A stretch of 64,000 nt of DNA from Enterococcus alishanensis (GTDB lineage Bacteria; Bacillota; Bacilli; Lactobacillales; Enterococcaceae): assembly GCF_019218635.1 (NCBI RefSeq), contig NZ_JAHUZB010000004.1, positions 372,001-436,000 of the forward strand, given 5' to 3'. Below, piece after piece: positions 36,016 through 46,220 of the stretch (positions within the stretch are counted from its first letter, which is position 1; each line of letters opens with the position of its first letter). A program made the translations under genes and the position numbers. The notes below the pieces were generated by a model. The model saw nothing but the letters and a program-made list of their open reading frames with translations, was not told where the DNA came from and made no database searches.

Positions 36016-36819
36016 ATGAAAATTGGTTTTATTGGTGCCGGTAATATGGCACGGGCGATTATAGAAGGGATTATCAGTCAAAAATTTGTTTCTGCAGAAG
36101 ATGTCTATTTATACAACATCCATTTTGAAAAAGCCCAAAATTTAGCAGATCAATTAGGTATCCATGCAGTTGAAGAGGTCAATCAATTGGTTGAAGCAGT
36201 TGACACAGTTGTATTGGCAGTTAAGCCCCCAATTATTGAAAGTGTGATAAATGAAATTCGAACAACCATTTTAGCGAAAAAGTCACTGCTAGTTTCTATC
36301 GCAGCTGGAAAAGATTTGGCGACTCTTTATGATTATTTGGAAACCGAGCAAGCCGTCAGTATTATTCGCGTAATGCCAAATATGAATTCCATGGTAGGTC
36401 AAGGCGCAACTGCAGTTTGCGGCAATCAATTTACTTCTAAAGAACAAGTTGCGGAAATAATCGCATTGTTTGCAGCGATTGGTAAAGCTTGGGAATTACC
36501 AGAAGAACAGTTTTCAACTTTTGCAGCAATTGCAGGAAGTTCACCCGCATTTACTTTCCTTTATATTGATTCCTTGGCTAGAGCAGGAGTAAAAAATGGC
36601 TTGCCAAAAGATTTAGCTACCGAAATGGCCACTCAGGCTGTGCTAGGAAGCGCAGAAACTTTAGCTGTATCATCCGAAAATGCTTGGGGCTTAATTGATC
36701 AAGTCAGCTCACCTGGTGGCACAACAGTGGCTGGAGTTGTCAGCTTGGAAGACAATCGTTTCTTAGCAACCGTTGTCAAAGCTGTTGATGACACAATTGC
36801 CCGTGAAAAAGAATTGTAA
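36016..36819 (+). CDS. proC: Pyrroline-5-carboxylate reductase
   Basis: Makes proline from pyrroline-5-carboxylate with NAD(P)H. The 267-residue protein has the Rossmann motif GFIGAGNMARAIIEG at the start, AVKPP in the nucleotide fold and the C-terminal signature GSSPAFTFLYIDSLARAGVKNGL followed by VSSPGGTTVAGV. AGGAGG before ATG, own terminator. Single gene; proA/proB are not in the window. Confidence 0.95.
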   Translation: MKIGFIGAGNMARAIIEGIISQKFVSAEDVYLYNIHFEKAQNLADQLGIHAVEEVNQLVEAVDTVVLAVKPPIIESVINEIRTTILAKKSLLVSIAAGKDLATLYDYLETEQAVSIIRVMPNMNSMVGQGATAVCGNQFTSKEQVAEIIALFAAIGKAWELPEEQFSTFAAIAGSSPAFTFLYIDSLARAGVKNGLPKDLATEMATQAVLGSAETLAVSSENAWGLIDQVSSPGGTTVAGVVSLEDNRFLATVVKAVDDTIAREKEL

Positions 36820-36823
36820 TTTT

Positions 36824-36850
36824 TAGAGGACTGAAAAAGTCCTCTTTTTT
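36824..36850 (+). terminator. Terminator of proC
   Basis: AGAGGACT-GAAAA-AGTCCTCT followed by Ts, starting five bases after the stop codon. Confidence 0.9.
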
Positions 36851-36857
36851 GTTTCAT

Positions 36858-36886
36858 AAAAAAGAGCCGCTCACAAGCGACTCTCC
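36858..36886 (-). terminator. Terminator of the opuA operon
   Basis: Minus strand GAGTCGCTTGTGAGCGGCTC followed by six Ts, eight bases past the opuABC stop. Confidence 0.85.
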
Positions 36887-36893
36887 AATAAAC

Positions 36894-38618
36894 TTATTTT
36901 GTCCATTCAGCAACTTTATCACTGTTGGCTTTAATCCAATCTTGTGCAGCTGCTTGCGGATCTTTACCATCACGAACGGCTAGCATCACGCTTTCCATGT
37001 CGTCAGTCGTCCAATCAAATTTATCTAAAATATCATAGACTTCTTTGTTATCCTCTTCTAAACCTTTACGAGTCATTGTATGGATGGACTCAACATCACC
37101 AAAGCTTCCTTCAGGATCTTCTAGATATTTCAAATCATATTCTTGGAACATCCAGTGAGGTGTCCAGCCCGTTACAATAATTTCTTGTTGATTATTGATT
37201 GCTTGAGCTAGCGCCGTTGTCATAGCACCTGATGAAGAACTTTCTAGACTCCAACTTGATAGATTTGAATAATCACTCAAGGCTTTTTCAGTTGAGTTCA
37301 TAATCCCGGCACCTGGTTCAATTCCGGTAATGGTTTGTCCAGCTTGATCAGTTAAATCACTAATCGAATTGACGTCCATATATTCTGGCACAACTAAGCC
37401 TGTTTTTGCCCCTTCTAAGTTAGGACCTAAATCAACTAAGTTTTCTTTGTATTTTTCATATTGCGACGCATGAGTCGTCGGTAGCCAAGCAGAAACTAAT
37501 GCATCTGATTCTCCATTGGCAACAGATTCCCACATAACTGAATTATCTAACGGTGTCGCGTTAACGGTATATCCTTGATCTCTTAAGACTTGGGCAATCA
37601 CATTGGTTGAAGCAACTTCAGAATCCCATTCTACATAAGCCAAGTTTACTGTTCCTTTTGAGGTGTTTTGAGCATTATTGTAAACCACACCACCAATTGA
37701 AGAAACAATTAATACAGCTGCCATTGCTAAAATCCCAGCTTTTTTCTTTTTAGACATTGGTTGCGCTGATTTTTCAGTTTTTGGTCGGTTTAAGTTTTGT
37801 GTGAAACGGTCAATAATAATCGCTAAAATAACCAATGCTAAACCATTAACAAAACCATTACCTACTTGTGAACGTTGTAAAGCTGACAAGACGCCGCGAC
37901 CCAAACCAGGTGCACCGATCATTGAAGCTGTTACTACCATTGATAAAGCTAACATTGTTGTTTGGTTGATTCCGGCTAAAATAGTTCCTTTAGCTAATGG
38001 TAATTCTAATTTAAATAATTTTTGTTTAGCAGTACCACCAAATGAATCAGATGCTTCGACTAATTCAGTTGGAATTTGACGAATCCCTAAATTAGTAAAA
38101 CGTACGGTCGGTGGTAAAGCGAAAATTACTGAGGCAAATACCCCTGGCACCATCCCAATTCCGAAGAAAGCAACGGCTGGAATCAAATAAACGAAACCAG
38201 GCATTGTTTGCATGAAATCTAGAATCGGCGTAATGATACTTTTTGCTCGATCACTTTTAGCCATCCAAATTCCTAATGGTACCCCGATAATAATTGAAAT
38301 CACACTAGATAATACAACTAGCGTAATCGTACTCATCAAGTCCGGCCATAAGCCTTGATTATAAATAAAGAGTAAACCAATTAACGTAAAGAAAGTCAGA
38401 CCCCATTTTTTATTTGAGATCATAAATGCGGCAATCGTCAAAATTACAATGAATAGTAAAGCAGGAATACCTGTTAATAAAGCAGTCATGCCATCCATGA
38501 TAAATTGACCGATACTTTGTAAAACTGAGAATAAGCCAGAAAAAGTACTGGTTAACCAACTAGTAAAGTTTTCTACCCAATCAGCAACTGGCAAACTATT
38601 TGTTAAAAAATTATTCAT
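36894..38618 (-). CDS. opuABC: Glycine betaine ABC transporter, fused permease and binding protein
   Basis: A 574-residue fusion. The N-terminal ~300 residues are a BinPDT-type permease with about six to eight membrane segments and the EAA loop ([25 protein letters not shown]); the rest is an OpuAC-type substrate-binding domain ([55 protein letters not shown]), held outside the cell by the preceding segment. Takes up glycine betaine or proline betaine under osmotic stress. The start at 38618 overlaps the opuAA stop by eight bases and follows GAGGTGG. Confidence 0.93.
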   Translation of the reverse strand: MNNFLTNSLPVADWVENFTSWLTSTFSGLFSVLQSIGQFIMDGMTALLTGIPALLFIVILTIAAFMISNKKWGLTFFTLIGLLFIYNQGLWPDLMSTITLVVLSSVISIIIGVPLGIWMAKSDRAKSIITPILDFMQTMPGFVYLIPAVAFFGIGMVPGVFASVIFALPPTVRFTNLGIRQIPTELVEASDSFGGTAKQKLFKLELPLAKGTILAGINQTTMLALSMVVTASMIGAPGLGRGVLSALQRSQVGNGFVNGLALVILAIIIDRFTQNLNRPKTEKSAQPMSKKKKAGILAMAAVLIVSSIGGVVYNNAQNTSKGTVNLAYVEWDSEVASTNVIAQVLRDQGYTVNATPLDNSVMWESVANGESDALVSAWLPTTHASQYEKYKENLVDLGPNLEGAKTGLVVPEYMDVNSISDLTDQAGQTITGIEPGAGIMNSTEKALSDYSNLSSWSLESSSSGAMTTALAQAINNQQEIIVTGWTPHWMFQEYDLKYLEDPEGSFGDVESIHTMTRKGLEEDNKEVYDILDKFDWTTDDMESVMLAVRDGKDPQAAAQDWIKANSDKVAEWTK

Positions 38619-39816
38619 TGATTGCCACCTCTTCTTCCTCGTGCTCACCAGCTAATGCTTCGATTACACTCCCGCGAATGACTACGCCAATTAATTTATC
38701 ATCATCGTCAACTACCGCAAGTGGTGCCGGTGAGTCAAAAATCAGATTGAAAATATCTGTAACCAGCATATCTGGTTTAATTTTTCTAACATTTTTGTCT
38801 AGTACTTCTTTTAAAGTAAGACTGTTCTTACGAGCTTCCGAAGCAGCTTCTGCTGTCAAGCTACCTTTTAGTTTACGTTTACGGTCTACCGCCAGCAACA
38901 TACTGACTTCTTCTTTCCGCATCCGATTTAAGGCAACATTTGGTCCATCGACTTCAATATTTGTTGTCAAAGCAGGTACCATAATGTTTTGTGCCGTTAA
39001 GACTTTCGAGCGATCCACATCTTCAACGAAATCACGAACATATTGATTAGCAGGGTTAGTCAAGAATTCTTCTCCCGTACCAATTTGCATAATCTGTCCA
39101 TCCTTCATCAAAGCAATCCGATCACCTAAACGCAATGCTTCATTTAAATCATGGGTAATGAAAATAATTGTTTTTTGGACACTTGCTTGTAAATCCAATA
39201 ACTCGTCTTGCATTTCTCGACGGATTAACGGATCCAACGCAGAAAAAGCTTCATCCATTAACAAAACTTCTGGATCATTTGCTAATGCTCGCGCTAAACC
39301 AACCCGCTGTTGCATCCCACCGGATAATTGATTTGGATATTGATCTTTAAATGAAAGCAGTCCAGAATTTTCTAAAGCTTTTTCTGCCTTTGCTTGTCGT
39401 TCTTCTTTTGACACACCGCGAACTTCTAAACCATATTCAGTATTTTCCAAAATAGTTCGATGTGGAAATAGACCAAAGTTCTGGAAAACCATGTTAATTT
39501 TGTGGCGACGAACTTCCCGCAGTTCATCTTTATTCATCTTAGCAATATCTTCGCCATCAATATAAATTTCACCTGAAGTTGGATCAATCAGACGGTTCAA
39601 TAGACGAATCATGGTAGATTTCCCACTACCGGAAAGTCCCATCACAACGAAAATTTCTCCTTCGTTGACTTCAAAACTAGCGTCATAAACCCCAACCGTT
39701 GCGCCGGTTTTTTCTAATATTTCTGTTTTGCTTTTATTTTCTTTAATCATCGCTAAAGCTTGTTGCTGCTTTTTACCGAAGATTTTGGTTAAATGTTCAA
39801 CCTTTACTTTACTCAC
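38611..39816 (-). CDS. opuAA: Glycine betaine ABC transporter ATP-binding protein with CBS domains
   Basis: A 401-residue ATPase. Walker [11 protein letters not shown], signature LSGGMQQR, Walker [14 protein letters not shown], then two CBS domains (about 270-390) ending in an acidic tail, [14 protein letters not shown] pairs and their tail sense ionic strength in the lactococcal OpuA/BusA. The start is GTG after AAGGAGG. It is the first gene of the operon, downstream of a BusR-type operator. Confidence 0.94.
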   Translation of the reverse strand: MSKVKVEHLTKIFGKKQQQALAMIKENKSKTEILEKTGATVGVYDASFEVNEGEIFVVMGLSGSGKSTMIRLLNRLIDPTSGEIYIDGEDIAKMNKDELREVRRHKINMVFQNFGLFPHRTILENTEYGLEVRGVSKEERQAKAEKALENSGLLSFKDQYPNQLSGGMQQRVGLARALANDPEVLLMDEAFSALDPLIRREMQDELLDLQASVQKTIIFITHDLNEALRLGDRIALMKDGQIMQIGTGEEFLTNPANQYVRDFVEDVDRSKVLTAQNIMVPALTTNIEVDGPNVALNRMRKEEVSMLLAVDRKRKLKGSLTAEAASEARKNSLTLKEVLDKNVRKIKPDMLVTDIFNLIFDSPAPLAVVDDDDKLIGVVIRGSVIEALAGEHEEEEVAINE

Positions 39817-39867
39817 TTGTAAGTTCCTCCTTGTTTTTTCTTCGTTTCAATTCCCTCGAAACGATAA

Positions 39868-39912
39868 AAAAGTGACCATATCATACTAACATCGTGTGTT
39901 CACTTTTGTCAA
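39868..39912 (-). promoter_or_regulatory. opuA promoter with BusR-type operator
   Basis: On the minus strand TTGACA (39912-39907), 18-base spacer, TAGTAT (39888-39883). Two inverted half-sites, AAAAGTGA (39868-39875) and TCACTTTT (39900-39907), lie 24 bases apart and flank the promoter. BusR binds widely spaced GTGAC-type repeats in related cocci, so repression under low osmolarity and high c-di-AMP is inferred. A further inverted pair, CGTTTC and GAAACG (39843-39863), is in the leader. Confidence 0.65.
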
Positions 39913-39944
39913 AAAGAAACTTTCAAAAATTTTCATGAATAATA

Positions 39945-39985
39945 AAAAGACCATGAAAATACTACCTCAATTTCATGGTCTTTTG
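39945..39985 (-). terminator. Terminator of busR
   Basis: AAAAGACCATGAAA and TTTCATGGTCTTTT form a strong hairpin usable in either direction, just after the busR stop. Confidence 0.85.
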
Positions 39986-39986
39986 T

Positions 39987-40622
39987 TTATTTATCAGGAT
40001 AAAACAAATTTTGCATCCGTTGGAAACCTAATTCATTGCCGACAAAAAATAAAATATTTCCAACTTCTAATTTCGCATATGGTCCCGGAGATAGCACCAA
40101 ATTGTCGCCTTTTTGCAATGCGACAATAGTGGCGCCCGTCTCGTGCCAAATATTTAATTGATTGATCGTTTGACCTAAAAGTTGCGCATTTTCAGTTAAA
40201 GTGAGCTCATAAGGAACAAAGGGGGCCGAATGGTGAACCCGTTTTGTTTTGGCAACCAACTGGTTCAATTTTTGACTAATATCGTCTAGTTCGTTTCGTT
40301 GACGTTGAATACTCGACACTATTTCATTTTTGATTTCTTGAATTGATTGGACGTCTTGGTACTGTTCATAATATGCTTGTGCTTTTTCCTTGGATAAGAC
40401 ATAAGCACCGCTGCCATGCCGAACTTCCATAATCCCTAAATCAACTAACACATTAATTGCTTTTCGAGCTGTTTCTGGTGAAACATTAAAGTTGCTAGCT
40501 AAAGTTGAACGAGCATGGATTTTTTCTCCTACTCGATAGCGATCTTCAGCGATACGTTCAGCAATTTCAACCGCTACTTGCTGATAACGCGGTAAGGAAA
40601 CTGTTTTTTTATTGGATTCCAT
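39987..40622 (-). CDS. busR: BusR-type GntR regulator with RCK_C domain
   Basis: A 211-residue regulator: GntR winged helix (about 12-75, RSTLASNFNVSPETARKAINVLVDLGIMEVRHGSGAYV), a coiled coil (about 85-125) and a C-terminal RCK_C/TrkA_C domain (about 135-205). This domain order is that of BusR, which binds cyclic di-AMP and represses the betaine transporter in Lactococcus and Streptococcus. Position directly upstream of opuAA on the same strand supports this. Start after GAAGGAA. Confidence 0.88.
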   Translation of the reverse strand: MESNKKTVSLPRYQQVAVEIAERIAEDRYRVGEKIHARSTLASNFNVSPETARKAINVLVDLGIMEVRHGSGAYVLSKEKAQAYYEQYQDVQSIQEIKNEIVSSIQRQRNELDDISQKLNQLVAKTKRVHHSAPFVPYELTLTENAQLLGQTINQLNIWHETGATIVALQKGDNLVLSPGPYAKLEVGNILFFVGNELGFQRMQNLFYPDK

Positions 40623-40822
40623 TTGCTACATTCCTTCAAGTTATTTTTTTTAGCATAGCACAAAATTTACTAAAAGGTGATGAAAAGATTTTTATTAAAA
40701 TGAATTTGTTAGTGTTTTTTTTAAGAGAAATGTCTAAAAATTAGTCGGATAATGAACTTATTATTAGTTTTTTTCCACTACATTCGCTATGCTGAATCAG
40801 GAATTTTTGAAGGAGTGAGTAT

Positions 40823-42004
40823 ATGCACTATTTTGTAGGATTAATTGGTTTTATTATAGTTTTACTGGTTGCGTTTAGCATGAGTAGTCAACGTCAAAAT
40901 ATAGCTTTTAAACGTGTTATTTTTATGCTGGTTTTGCAGTTTATTTTGGGTTTTATATTATTGCGGACGTCTGTTGGTACAGTAATTGTTTCGGCCTTAG
41001 CAGCAGTATTTGATGCATTATTAAAATTTGCTGCCTCAGGTGTCGCTTTTGTTTTTAGTGGGATCGCTAATAAAGGCAGTGCACCATTTTTCTTAAATGT
41101 TTTAATGCCGATTGTTTTTATTTCTGCCATCATCGGTATCTTGCGCTACATCAAAATTTTACCATTATTTATGAAGGGCGTTGGACTAGCTTTAAGTAAA
41201 ATAAACGGCTTAGGTAAATTAGAATCCTATAATGGCGTGGCTTCAGCCATTTTAGGACAGTCTGAGGTTTTTATTTCGATCAAAAAAGAGCTACCTCATT
41301 TGAGTGAACAACGAATTACTACTATGAGTATTTCGGCCATGTCGACAGTTTCAATGTCAATTGTAGGTTCTTACATGGCTTTATTACAGCCTCGTTATGT
41401 TATTACTGCATTAGTTTTAAATCTTTTTGGCGGTTATATTATTTCAGCAATCGTAAATCCTTATAAACTTTCGGAAACAGAAGATTTATTAGCGATTGAA
41501 GAAGATCAAAAACAAACCTTCTTCCAAATGCTGGGAGAATACATTTTGGATGGTTTTCACGTGGCTATTACTGTTGCCGCCATGCTGATTGGTTTTGTAG
41601 CTTTGATTGCGATGATTAATTTTATTTTTGCTAAAGTAACAGGCTTAAGTTTTCAAGAGATTTTAGGCTATATTTTTGCTCCATTGGCTTTTCTCAGTGG
41701 TATTTCGCGGAATGAAGCGGTGAGTGCTGGTAGCTTAATGGCGACTAAATTAGTCACAAACGAATTTGTTGCTATGACAGAATTAGCTAAAGGCAACTTT
41801 CATTTTTCTGGCCGTACAACGGCGATTGTTTCTGTCTTTTTAGTCTCATTCGCAAATTTTTCTTCAATTGGAATTATTTCTGGTGCCATGAAAGGTTTGA
41901 ACGAGGAAAAAGGCAATTTAGTCGCCAAACACGGATTGAAAATTTTATTAAGTGCTACCTTGGTTAGTTTTTTAAGCGGCATTATTACTGGATTGATTTA
42001 TTAA
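40823..42004 (+). CDS. nupC: NupC family concentrative nucleoside transporter
   Basis: A 393-residue membrane protein with about ten hydrophobic segments. Family-typical stretches: NGLGKLESYNGVASAILGQSEVFISIKKELPHLSEQRITTMSISAMSTVSMSIVGSYM, and GYIFAPLAFLSGISRNEA. Ion-coupled uptake of nucleosides. GAAGGAG before ATG, and an ATTCTCCCA/TGGGAGAAT hairpin just after the stop. No nucleoside-catabolic gene is nearby. Confidence 0.92.
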   Translation: MHYFVGLIGFIIVLLVAFSMSSQRQNIAFKRVIFMLVLQFILGFILLRTSVGTVIVSALAAVFDALLKFAASGVAFVFSGIANKGSAPFFLNVLMPIVFISAIIGILRYIKILPLFMKGVGLALSKINGLGKLESYNGVASAILGQSEVFISIKKELPHLSEQRITTMSISAMSTVSMSIVGSYMALLQPRYVITALVLNLFGGYIISAIVNPYKLSETEDLLAIEEDQKQTFFQMLGEYILDGFHVAITVAAMLIGFVALIAMINFIFAKVTGLSFQEILGYIFAPLAFLSGISRNEAVSAGSLMATKLVTNEFVAMTELAKGNFHFSGRTTAIVSVFLVSFANFSSIGIISGAMKGLNEEKGNLVAKHGLKILLSATLVSFLSGIITGLIY

Positions 42005-42007
42005 ACC

Positions 42008-42031
42008 ATTCTCCCATATCTGGGAGAATAT
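42008..42031 (+). terminator. Hairpin after nupC
   Basis: TTCTCCCA-TATC-TGGGAGAA forms a strong stem but is followed by only a short, mixed T tract, so termination may be partial. Confidence 0.6.
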
Positions 42032-42101
42032 CTCTTACATCTAAAAATCATAGTAAAATATCTTTATAACTGATGAAAAATCAGAAAATAAGGAGTACAT
42101 G

Positions 42102-42878
42102 ATGATTAAAAAAATAAAAATAACACCTGAACTTAGGCAATTTTTATTATCAAAGAAAATTTATTTTGCAGTCAATCGTCAGGATGGTTTAGCTGATAAT
42201 TGTATTTTAACCATTGATGATTCAACTATTTTAGAAAACAATTGCTTATACACAGTATCGTCTTTTGATAAAACTTTGCCTACTATCGGTACACATAGTT
42301 ATTCTGCTACTATGTTTCCAACACAGTCACAAATTGGACGTTATTGCTCTATCGCCTCAGATATTTCATTTATGTCAGCTCAACATCCATTAGATCGTTT
42401 TACCACCTCGTCTGTTATGATCTCTGGTACAAGTGTGTCAGACTCTTTCGGTTTTTCTGATGCCTGTCAAATCGGTGGATTCAAACAAGTCCCGTACGAT
42501 CAGCAAATGAATGATGGAATTATTCTTGGAAACGATGTTTGGTTAGGACAAGAAGTTTTGTTCAAAAAAAATATAAAGGTTGGTGATGGTGCAGTTGTTG
42601 GTGCTCGTTCAATTGTCACTAAGGATGTACCACCTTACGCTATTGTTGCAGGTTCGCCGGCAAAAATTATTCGTTATCGGTATCCCTTTAAAATTATTGA
42701 ACAATTATTAATCTTAAAGTGGTGGAATTATCCTGTTTGGAAATTTTCTAGCATTACAGCTGATGAACAGATTGAATCTTTTATTGATAAATTACAACAT
42801 AAGATTATTACCGGAGAAATTAGTGAATATCATCCGGAAATAGTCACGGCAGAGGATATGTCAAACTATACAGATTAA
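42102..42878 (+). CDS. CatB-related O-acetyltransferase (hexapeptide family)
   Basis: A 258-residue left-handed beta-helix acetyltransferase. The hexapeptide region begins QIGRYCSIASDISFMSAQHPLDRF with the likely catalytic His, and continues GIILGNDVWLGQEVLFKKNIKVGDGAVVGARSIVTKDVPPYAIVAGSPAKIIRYRY. The first ~75 residues are an extra N-terminal part not typical of chloramphenicol acetyltransferases, so the acceptor is more likely a surface polysaccharide sugar (inference). AAGGAG precedes two adjacent ATGs (42099, 42102). Monocistronic. Confidence 0.85.
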   Translation: MIKKIKITPELRQFLLSKKIYFAVNRQDGLADNCILTIDDSTILENNCLYTVSSFDKTLPTIGTHSYSATMFPTQSQIGRYCSIASDISFMSAQHPLDRFTTSSVMISGTSVSDSFGFSDACQIGGFKQVPYDQQMNDGIILGNDVWLGQEVLFKKNIKVGDGAVVGARSIVTKDVPPYAIVAGSPAKIIRYRYPFKIIEQLLILKWWNYPVWKFSSITADEQIESFIDKLQHKIITGEISEYHPEIVTAEDMSNYTD

Positions 42879-42958
42879 AAAACGATGAACTGAGGAAGTA
42901 ATCCAAAAGTTAGTTATGCCAACTTTTAGGAAGCCTTCCACAGTTCATCGCTTCGTTT
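42878..42958. terminator. Double-hairpin bidirectional terminator
   Basis: An outer stem, AACGATGAACTG with CAGTTCATCGCT..., encloses GGAAG/CCTTCC and an inner AAAAGTT/AACTTTT pair. It separates the convergent acetyltransferase and transketolase genes and ends in a T-run on the plus strand. Confidence 0.75.
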
Positions 42959-43915
42959 TTATTTAATAAAGTTTTTCAAACGCTCTAGCATTGTTTCAGT
43001 TGTTAAACCAAATTCTTTTTGCAAGAATTCAGGTGTACCAACTTGTCCAAAACGATTATCAACCCCGATACGTTTAAGTGGGACTGCAATACCATTTTCA
43101 GCAATTACTTCTGCTACGGCACTACCTAAACCACCAATAATCGAATGATTTTCAATCGTAATCACGCCTTTTTTACCAATCAAACGTTCCAACAATAATT
43201 CTTCATCTAAAGGTTTGATTGTAAACATATCAATCACATCTACCATTACGACTTTATCTGCTAATTGATCAGCAATCTCTAATACTTCTGAAACTAATTG
43301 ACCAGCTGCAACGATTAAATAATCTGAGCCTTCTCGTAAAAGATTTCCTTTCCCAATTTCAAAGGTTGAACCTGCTTGATAAACATTTTTAACACCTTTA
43401 CGATTACCGCGAACATAATGGACGCCAGTCATTTTGCTAAATTCTTTAATAATCCAATCTAACTGAACTTCATCAGCTCCATCACAAATCACTACATCGG
43501 GAATCGAGCGAAGTAAGGCCATATCTTCCCAAGTTGTATGCGTACCGCCATTGTGTCCAGCTGCAAAGCCAGGATCTGAACCAAAAATATTAATCGTATT
43601 TTTAGAATAAGCACCTGATAGATAAATTTGATCTAACACACGTCTGGTAGCAAATGGACCAAAGGTATGAATGAATGGCGTAAAGCCTGCTAAGTTTAAA
43701 CCGGCAGCCACACCAACCATATTGGCTTCAGCAATTCCCACATTAATAAAACGATTAGGATGCGTTTTTGCGATATCAGTCCACTTACTTGCGCCACCAA
43801 GATCAGCATCTAAAGCAATTACTTGATCATTTTCAGCCATAACGTCTTTTAGAGCATCTACAACGGTTGCGCGTAGTTCTTTACCTACTTTTTTATCATC
43901 AGTTAATGTAAACAT
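42959..43915 (-). CDS. Transketolase, C-terminal subunit
   Basis: A 318-residue protein with the pyrimidine-binding and C-terminal domains of a split transketolase. The conserved Glu of NVGIAEANMVGVAAGL (thiamine activation) and the PFIHTFGPFATRRVLDQI stretch are present, and the HNGGTHTTWEDMALLRSIP stretch with its His residues is seen. Partner of the N-terminal subunit encoded next; the pair is coupled by an overlapping TAGATG. As the last genes of a PTS operon they probably act on the transported sugar phosphate. Confidence 0.92.
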   Translation of the reverse strand: MFTLTDDKKVGKELRATVVDALKDVMAENDQVIALDADLGGASKWTDIAKTHPNRFINVGIAEANMVGVAAGLNLAGFTPFIHTFGPFATRRVLDQIYLSGAYSKNTINIFGSDPGFAAGHNGGTHTTWEDMALLRSIPDVVICDGADEVQLDWIIKEFSKMTGVHYVRGNRKGVKNVYQAGSTFEIGKGNLLREGSDYLIVAAGQLVSEVLEIADQLADKVVMVDVIDMFTIKPLDEELLLERLIGKKGVITIENHSIIGGLGSAVAEVIAENGIAVPLKRIGVDNRFGQVGTPEFLQKEFGLTTETMLERLKNFIK

Positions 43916-44761
43916 CTAGCCACGCTCCTTTGTTCTTAATACTTCTAAAGCTTCGTCCGTTGCTTTTTGAATGTCAGCATTATCAAATTTGACTGAATGA
44001 TTGGCTTCCATTTCTTCGAAGAATGGTACCCCTTGACCTTTAATTGAATCCAATACGATACAAACTGCTTGATCAGTCACTGTTTTACTAGCGTTGATTG
44101 CTTCGTCAATGGCCACTAAGTCATCACCTTTAACTTTTTGTGTCGCAAAACCAAAAGCTTGCATTTTTGCTTCAATATCAAATGGATTTAGGATATCTTG
44201 GGTTGTACCATCTAATTGTTTTTTGTTTTCATCGATGATAACGATGCAATTGTTTAATTTAAAATGGGCAATGTATTGGAATGCTTCCCAACATTGACCT
44301 TCATTTAATTCGCCATCTCCGACAATTAAATAAACATAATTATCTTTTTGCTGCATTTTTAAACCAGTCGCTAATCCAGCGGCCACCGAAGTTCCTTGAC
44401 CTAATGAACCGGTTGTAGCATCTACGCCAGGTGTTTTTGTGCGGTCAGGGTGAGAAGGTAATTTTGTACCTCCTTCATTTAAAGTACCCAACCAACTCTT
44501 GTCAAAAAAACCAACTGCTGAAAGAGTACTATACAATGCTGGACCCGCATGTCCTTTTGATAAAACTAAACGATCTCGATCTTCCCATTGAGGATTTTTT
44601 GGATCAAATTTCATTTGTTTACCGTATAAAACTGCTAATAAATCAGCGATTGATAACGAGCCACCGATATGACCTGCGCCAACTTTACGAATCGCTTCAA
44701 TACTGTTGATGCGAATTTCAGCGGCTAAGCGCTCTAATTTGCCAAGCATTTCTTTCTCCAT
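43916..44761 (-). CDS. Transketolase, N-terminal (TPP-binding) subunit
   Basis: A 281-residue protein with the thiamine-diphosphate motif GDGELNEGQCWEAFQYIAHFKLNNCIVIIDENKKQLDG and HSGGSLS-type start region (VGAGHIGGSLSIADLLAVLYG, RLVLSKGHAGPALY). The start at 44761 (MEKEMLGK) follows GGAGGG by 10 bases. It follows the PTS IIC gene with almost no gap. Split transketolases of this kind are common in accessory sugar operons. Confidence 0.92.
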   Translation of the reverse strand: MEKEMLGKLERLAAEIRINSIEAIRKVGAGHIGGSLSIADLLAVLYGKQMKFDPKNPQWEDRDRLVLSKGHAGPALYSTLSAVGFFDKSWLGTLNEGGTKLPSHPDRTKTPGVDATTGSLGQGTSVAAGLATGLKMQQKDNYVYLIVGDGELNEGQCWEAFQYIAHFKLNNCIVIIDENKKQLDGTTQDILNPFDIEAKMQAFGFATQKVKGDDLVAIDEAINASKTVTDQAVCIVLDSIKGQGVPFFEEMEANHSVKFDNADIQKATDEALEVLRTKERG

Positions 44762-44778
44762 GCTATGATTTCCCTCCA

Positions 44779-46143
44779 TTATTTAGCTGCTGCTTTTGTG
44801 TCTTTGCCTTTGAAAGCAATAGTTAAGCCGATTAAAACAGCTAAAACTGCAATGATTCCAGCAATTGCTGCAATTTGTCCGCCAAAGTTAGCTAAGTTTC
44901 CTAAGAAAATTCCCGTTACACCATAATCTGTATCTGAGAAGGTTGAACCTTGGAAGCCAAGATCACCCATAACAGGCATTAATAAAATCGGCATAAAGCT
45001 GATGATAATTCCGTGGATAAATGAACCGGCTAATGCGCCACGCAAACCACCAGTTGCATTTCCATAAACACCGGCTGTCGCACCACAGAAGAAATGAGGG
45101 ACAACTCCTGGAATAATTACAGTTGTTCCTGCGAAGACCATGATAACTAAACTGACAATCCCACCAACGAAACTAGTTAAGAACCCAATTAATACTGCAT
45201 TTGGTGCATATGGGAAAACAATTGGGCAGTCTAAGGCTGGAATAGAATTTGGTACTAATTTTTCTGAAATCCCTTTGAAAGCTGGTACGATTTCTGCCAA
45301 GATTAAACGAACACCCGCTAAGATAACAAATACACCTGCTGCAAATGAACCTGCTTGTTGTAATGAATAAATGATGTAGTTAGTGCCATCACTTAAGTTA
45401 GTCGTTATATAATCATTTCCGGCAAATAATGCCACAATCACGTAAACAACCGCCATTGTGATCGTAATACTTACAGTTGAATCTCTTAAGAAAGATAACC
45501 CTTTAGGGAAATTAATATCCTCGGTTGATTTTTCTTTGTTACCGACATATTTACCGATTAAACCACTTAATGCATAACCAAAATTACCTGTATGACCTAA
45601 CGCCACAGTATCATTTTTAGTAATTTGACGGGTAAACGGTTGAGCGATTGCTGGGAAAATGGTATTGGCTAAACCTAAAGCTAAACCACCAAATAAAACT
45701 AAAGGTACTGTTCCCATACCAGTTACGCTTAAAATTACCGCAATCATACAAGCCATATATAAAGTTGCGTGACCAGTTAAATAAATGTATTTGAAACGAG
45801 TGATGCGGGCGATTAAAATATTGAAAGCCATTCCTGCTAACATAATAAGTGCTGTATACGTTCCGAATTTAGTCAAAGCTAACGCTACGATGGCTTCATT
45901 ATTTGGCACAACCCCCTGCATGTTAAAAGCAGCTTGGAACATTTCACCAAATGGTGCCAACGATCCCTCAACTACACCAGCGCCGGCAGTTACTACTAAG
46001 AAACCAACAAAAGTTTTAATCCCACCTTTAACGGTTGAAGCGATATCTTTCTTTTGCAGGACATTCCCTAAAATAGCAATCAGTGCTACCAACAAAGCTG
46101 GGGTACTGGCGATATCAATTAAAATATCTAAAAATCCATTCAT
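44779..46143 (-). CDS. PTS IIC component, ascorbate/UlaA family
   Basis: A 454-residue membrane protein with about ten to twelve hydrophobic segments. Family motifs include GGIKTFVGFLVVTAGAGVVEGSLAPFGEMFQ, GHTGNFGYALSG and LIGFLTSFVGGIVSLVIMVFAGTTVIIPGVVPHFFCGATAGVYGNATGG. The E. coli member moves L-ascorbate, but the operon here lacks ulaG, ulaD, ulaE and ulaF, so another substrate is likely. Start with TTAGGAGG. Confidence 0.9.
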   Translation of the reverse strand: MNGFLDILIDIASTPALLVALIAILGNVLQKKDIASTVKGGIKTFVGFLVVTAGAGVVEGSLAPFGEMFQAAFNMQGVVPNNEAIVALALTKFGTYTALIMLAGMAFNILIARITRFKYIYLTGHATLYMACMIAVILSVTGMGTVPLVLFGGLALGLANTIFPAIAQPFTRQITKNDTVALGHTGNFGYALSGLIGKYVGNKEKSTEDINFPKGLSFLRDSTVSITITMAVVYVIVALFAGNDYITTNLSDGTNYIIYSLQQAGSFAAGVFVILAGVRLILAEIVPAFKGISEKLVPNSIPALDCPIVFPYAPNAVLIGFLTSFVGGIVSLVIMVFAGTTVIIPGVVPHFFCGATAGVYGNATGGLRGALAGSFIHGIIISFMPILLMPVMGDLGFQGSTFSDTDYGVTGIFLGNLANFGGQIAAIAGIIAVLAVLIGLTIAFKGKDTKAAAK

Positions 46144-46220
46144 CTTTTTTCCTCCTAAGTTTGGTTTTTTTCCTAAAAAAATAGACTTGGGACTTCTGCC
46201 GTCTCAAGCCTACTTAATTT

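Noticed and set aside
38600-39046. Plus-strand 148-residue Ser-rich frame opposite opuAA.
   Set aside because: Ser/Thr-rich shadow of the CBS region; no start signals.
39843-39863. CGTTTC-N9-GAAACG in the opuA leader as a terminator.
   Set aside because: Only a six-base stem and no T-run in the right position; recorded as a possible operator or leader hairpin instead.
44779-46143. Annotating the PTS locus as an L-ascorbate operon (ulaA).
   Set aside because: Only the transporter family matches; none of the ascorbate catabolic enzymes is present, so the substrate is left open and no ula symbol given.
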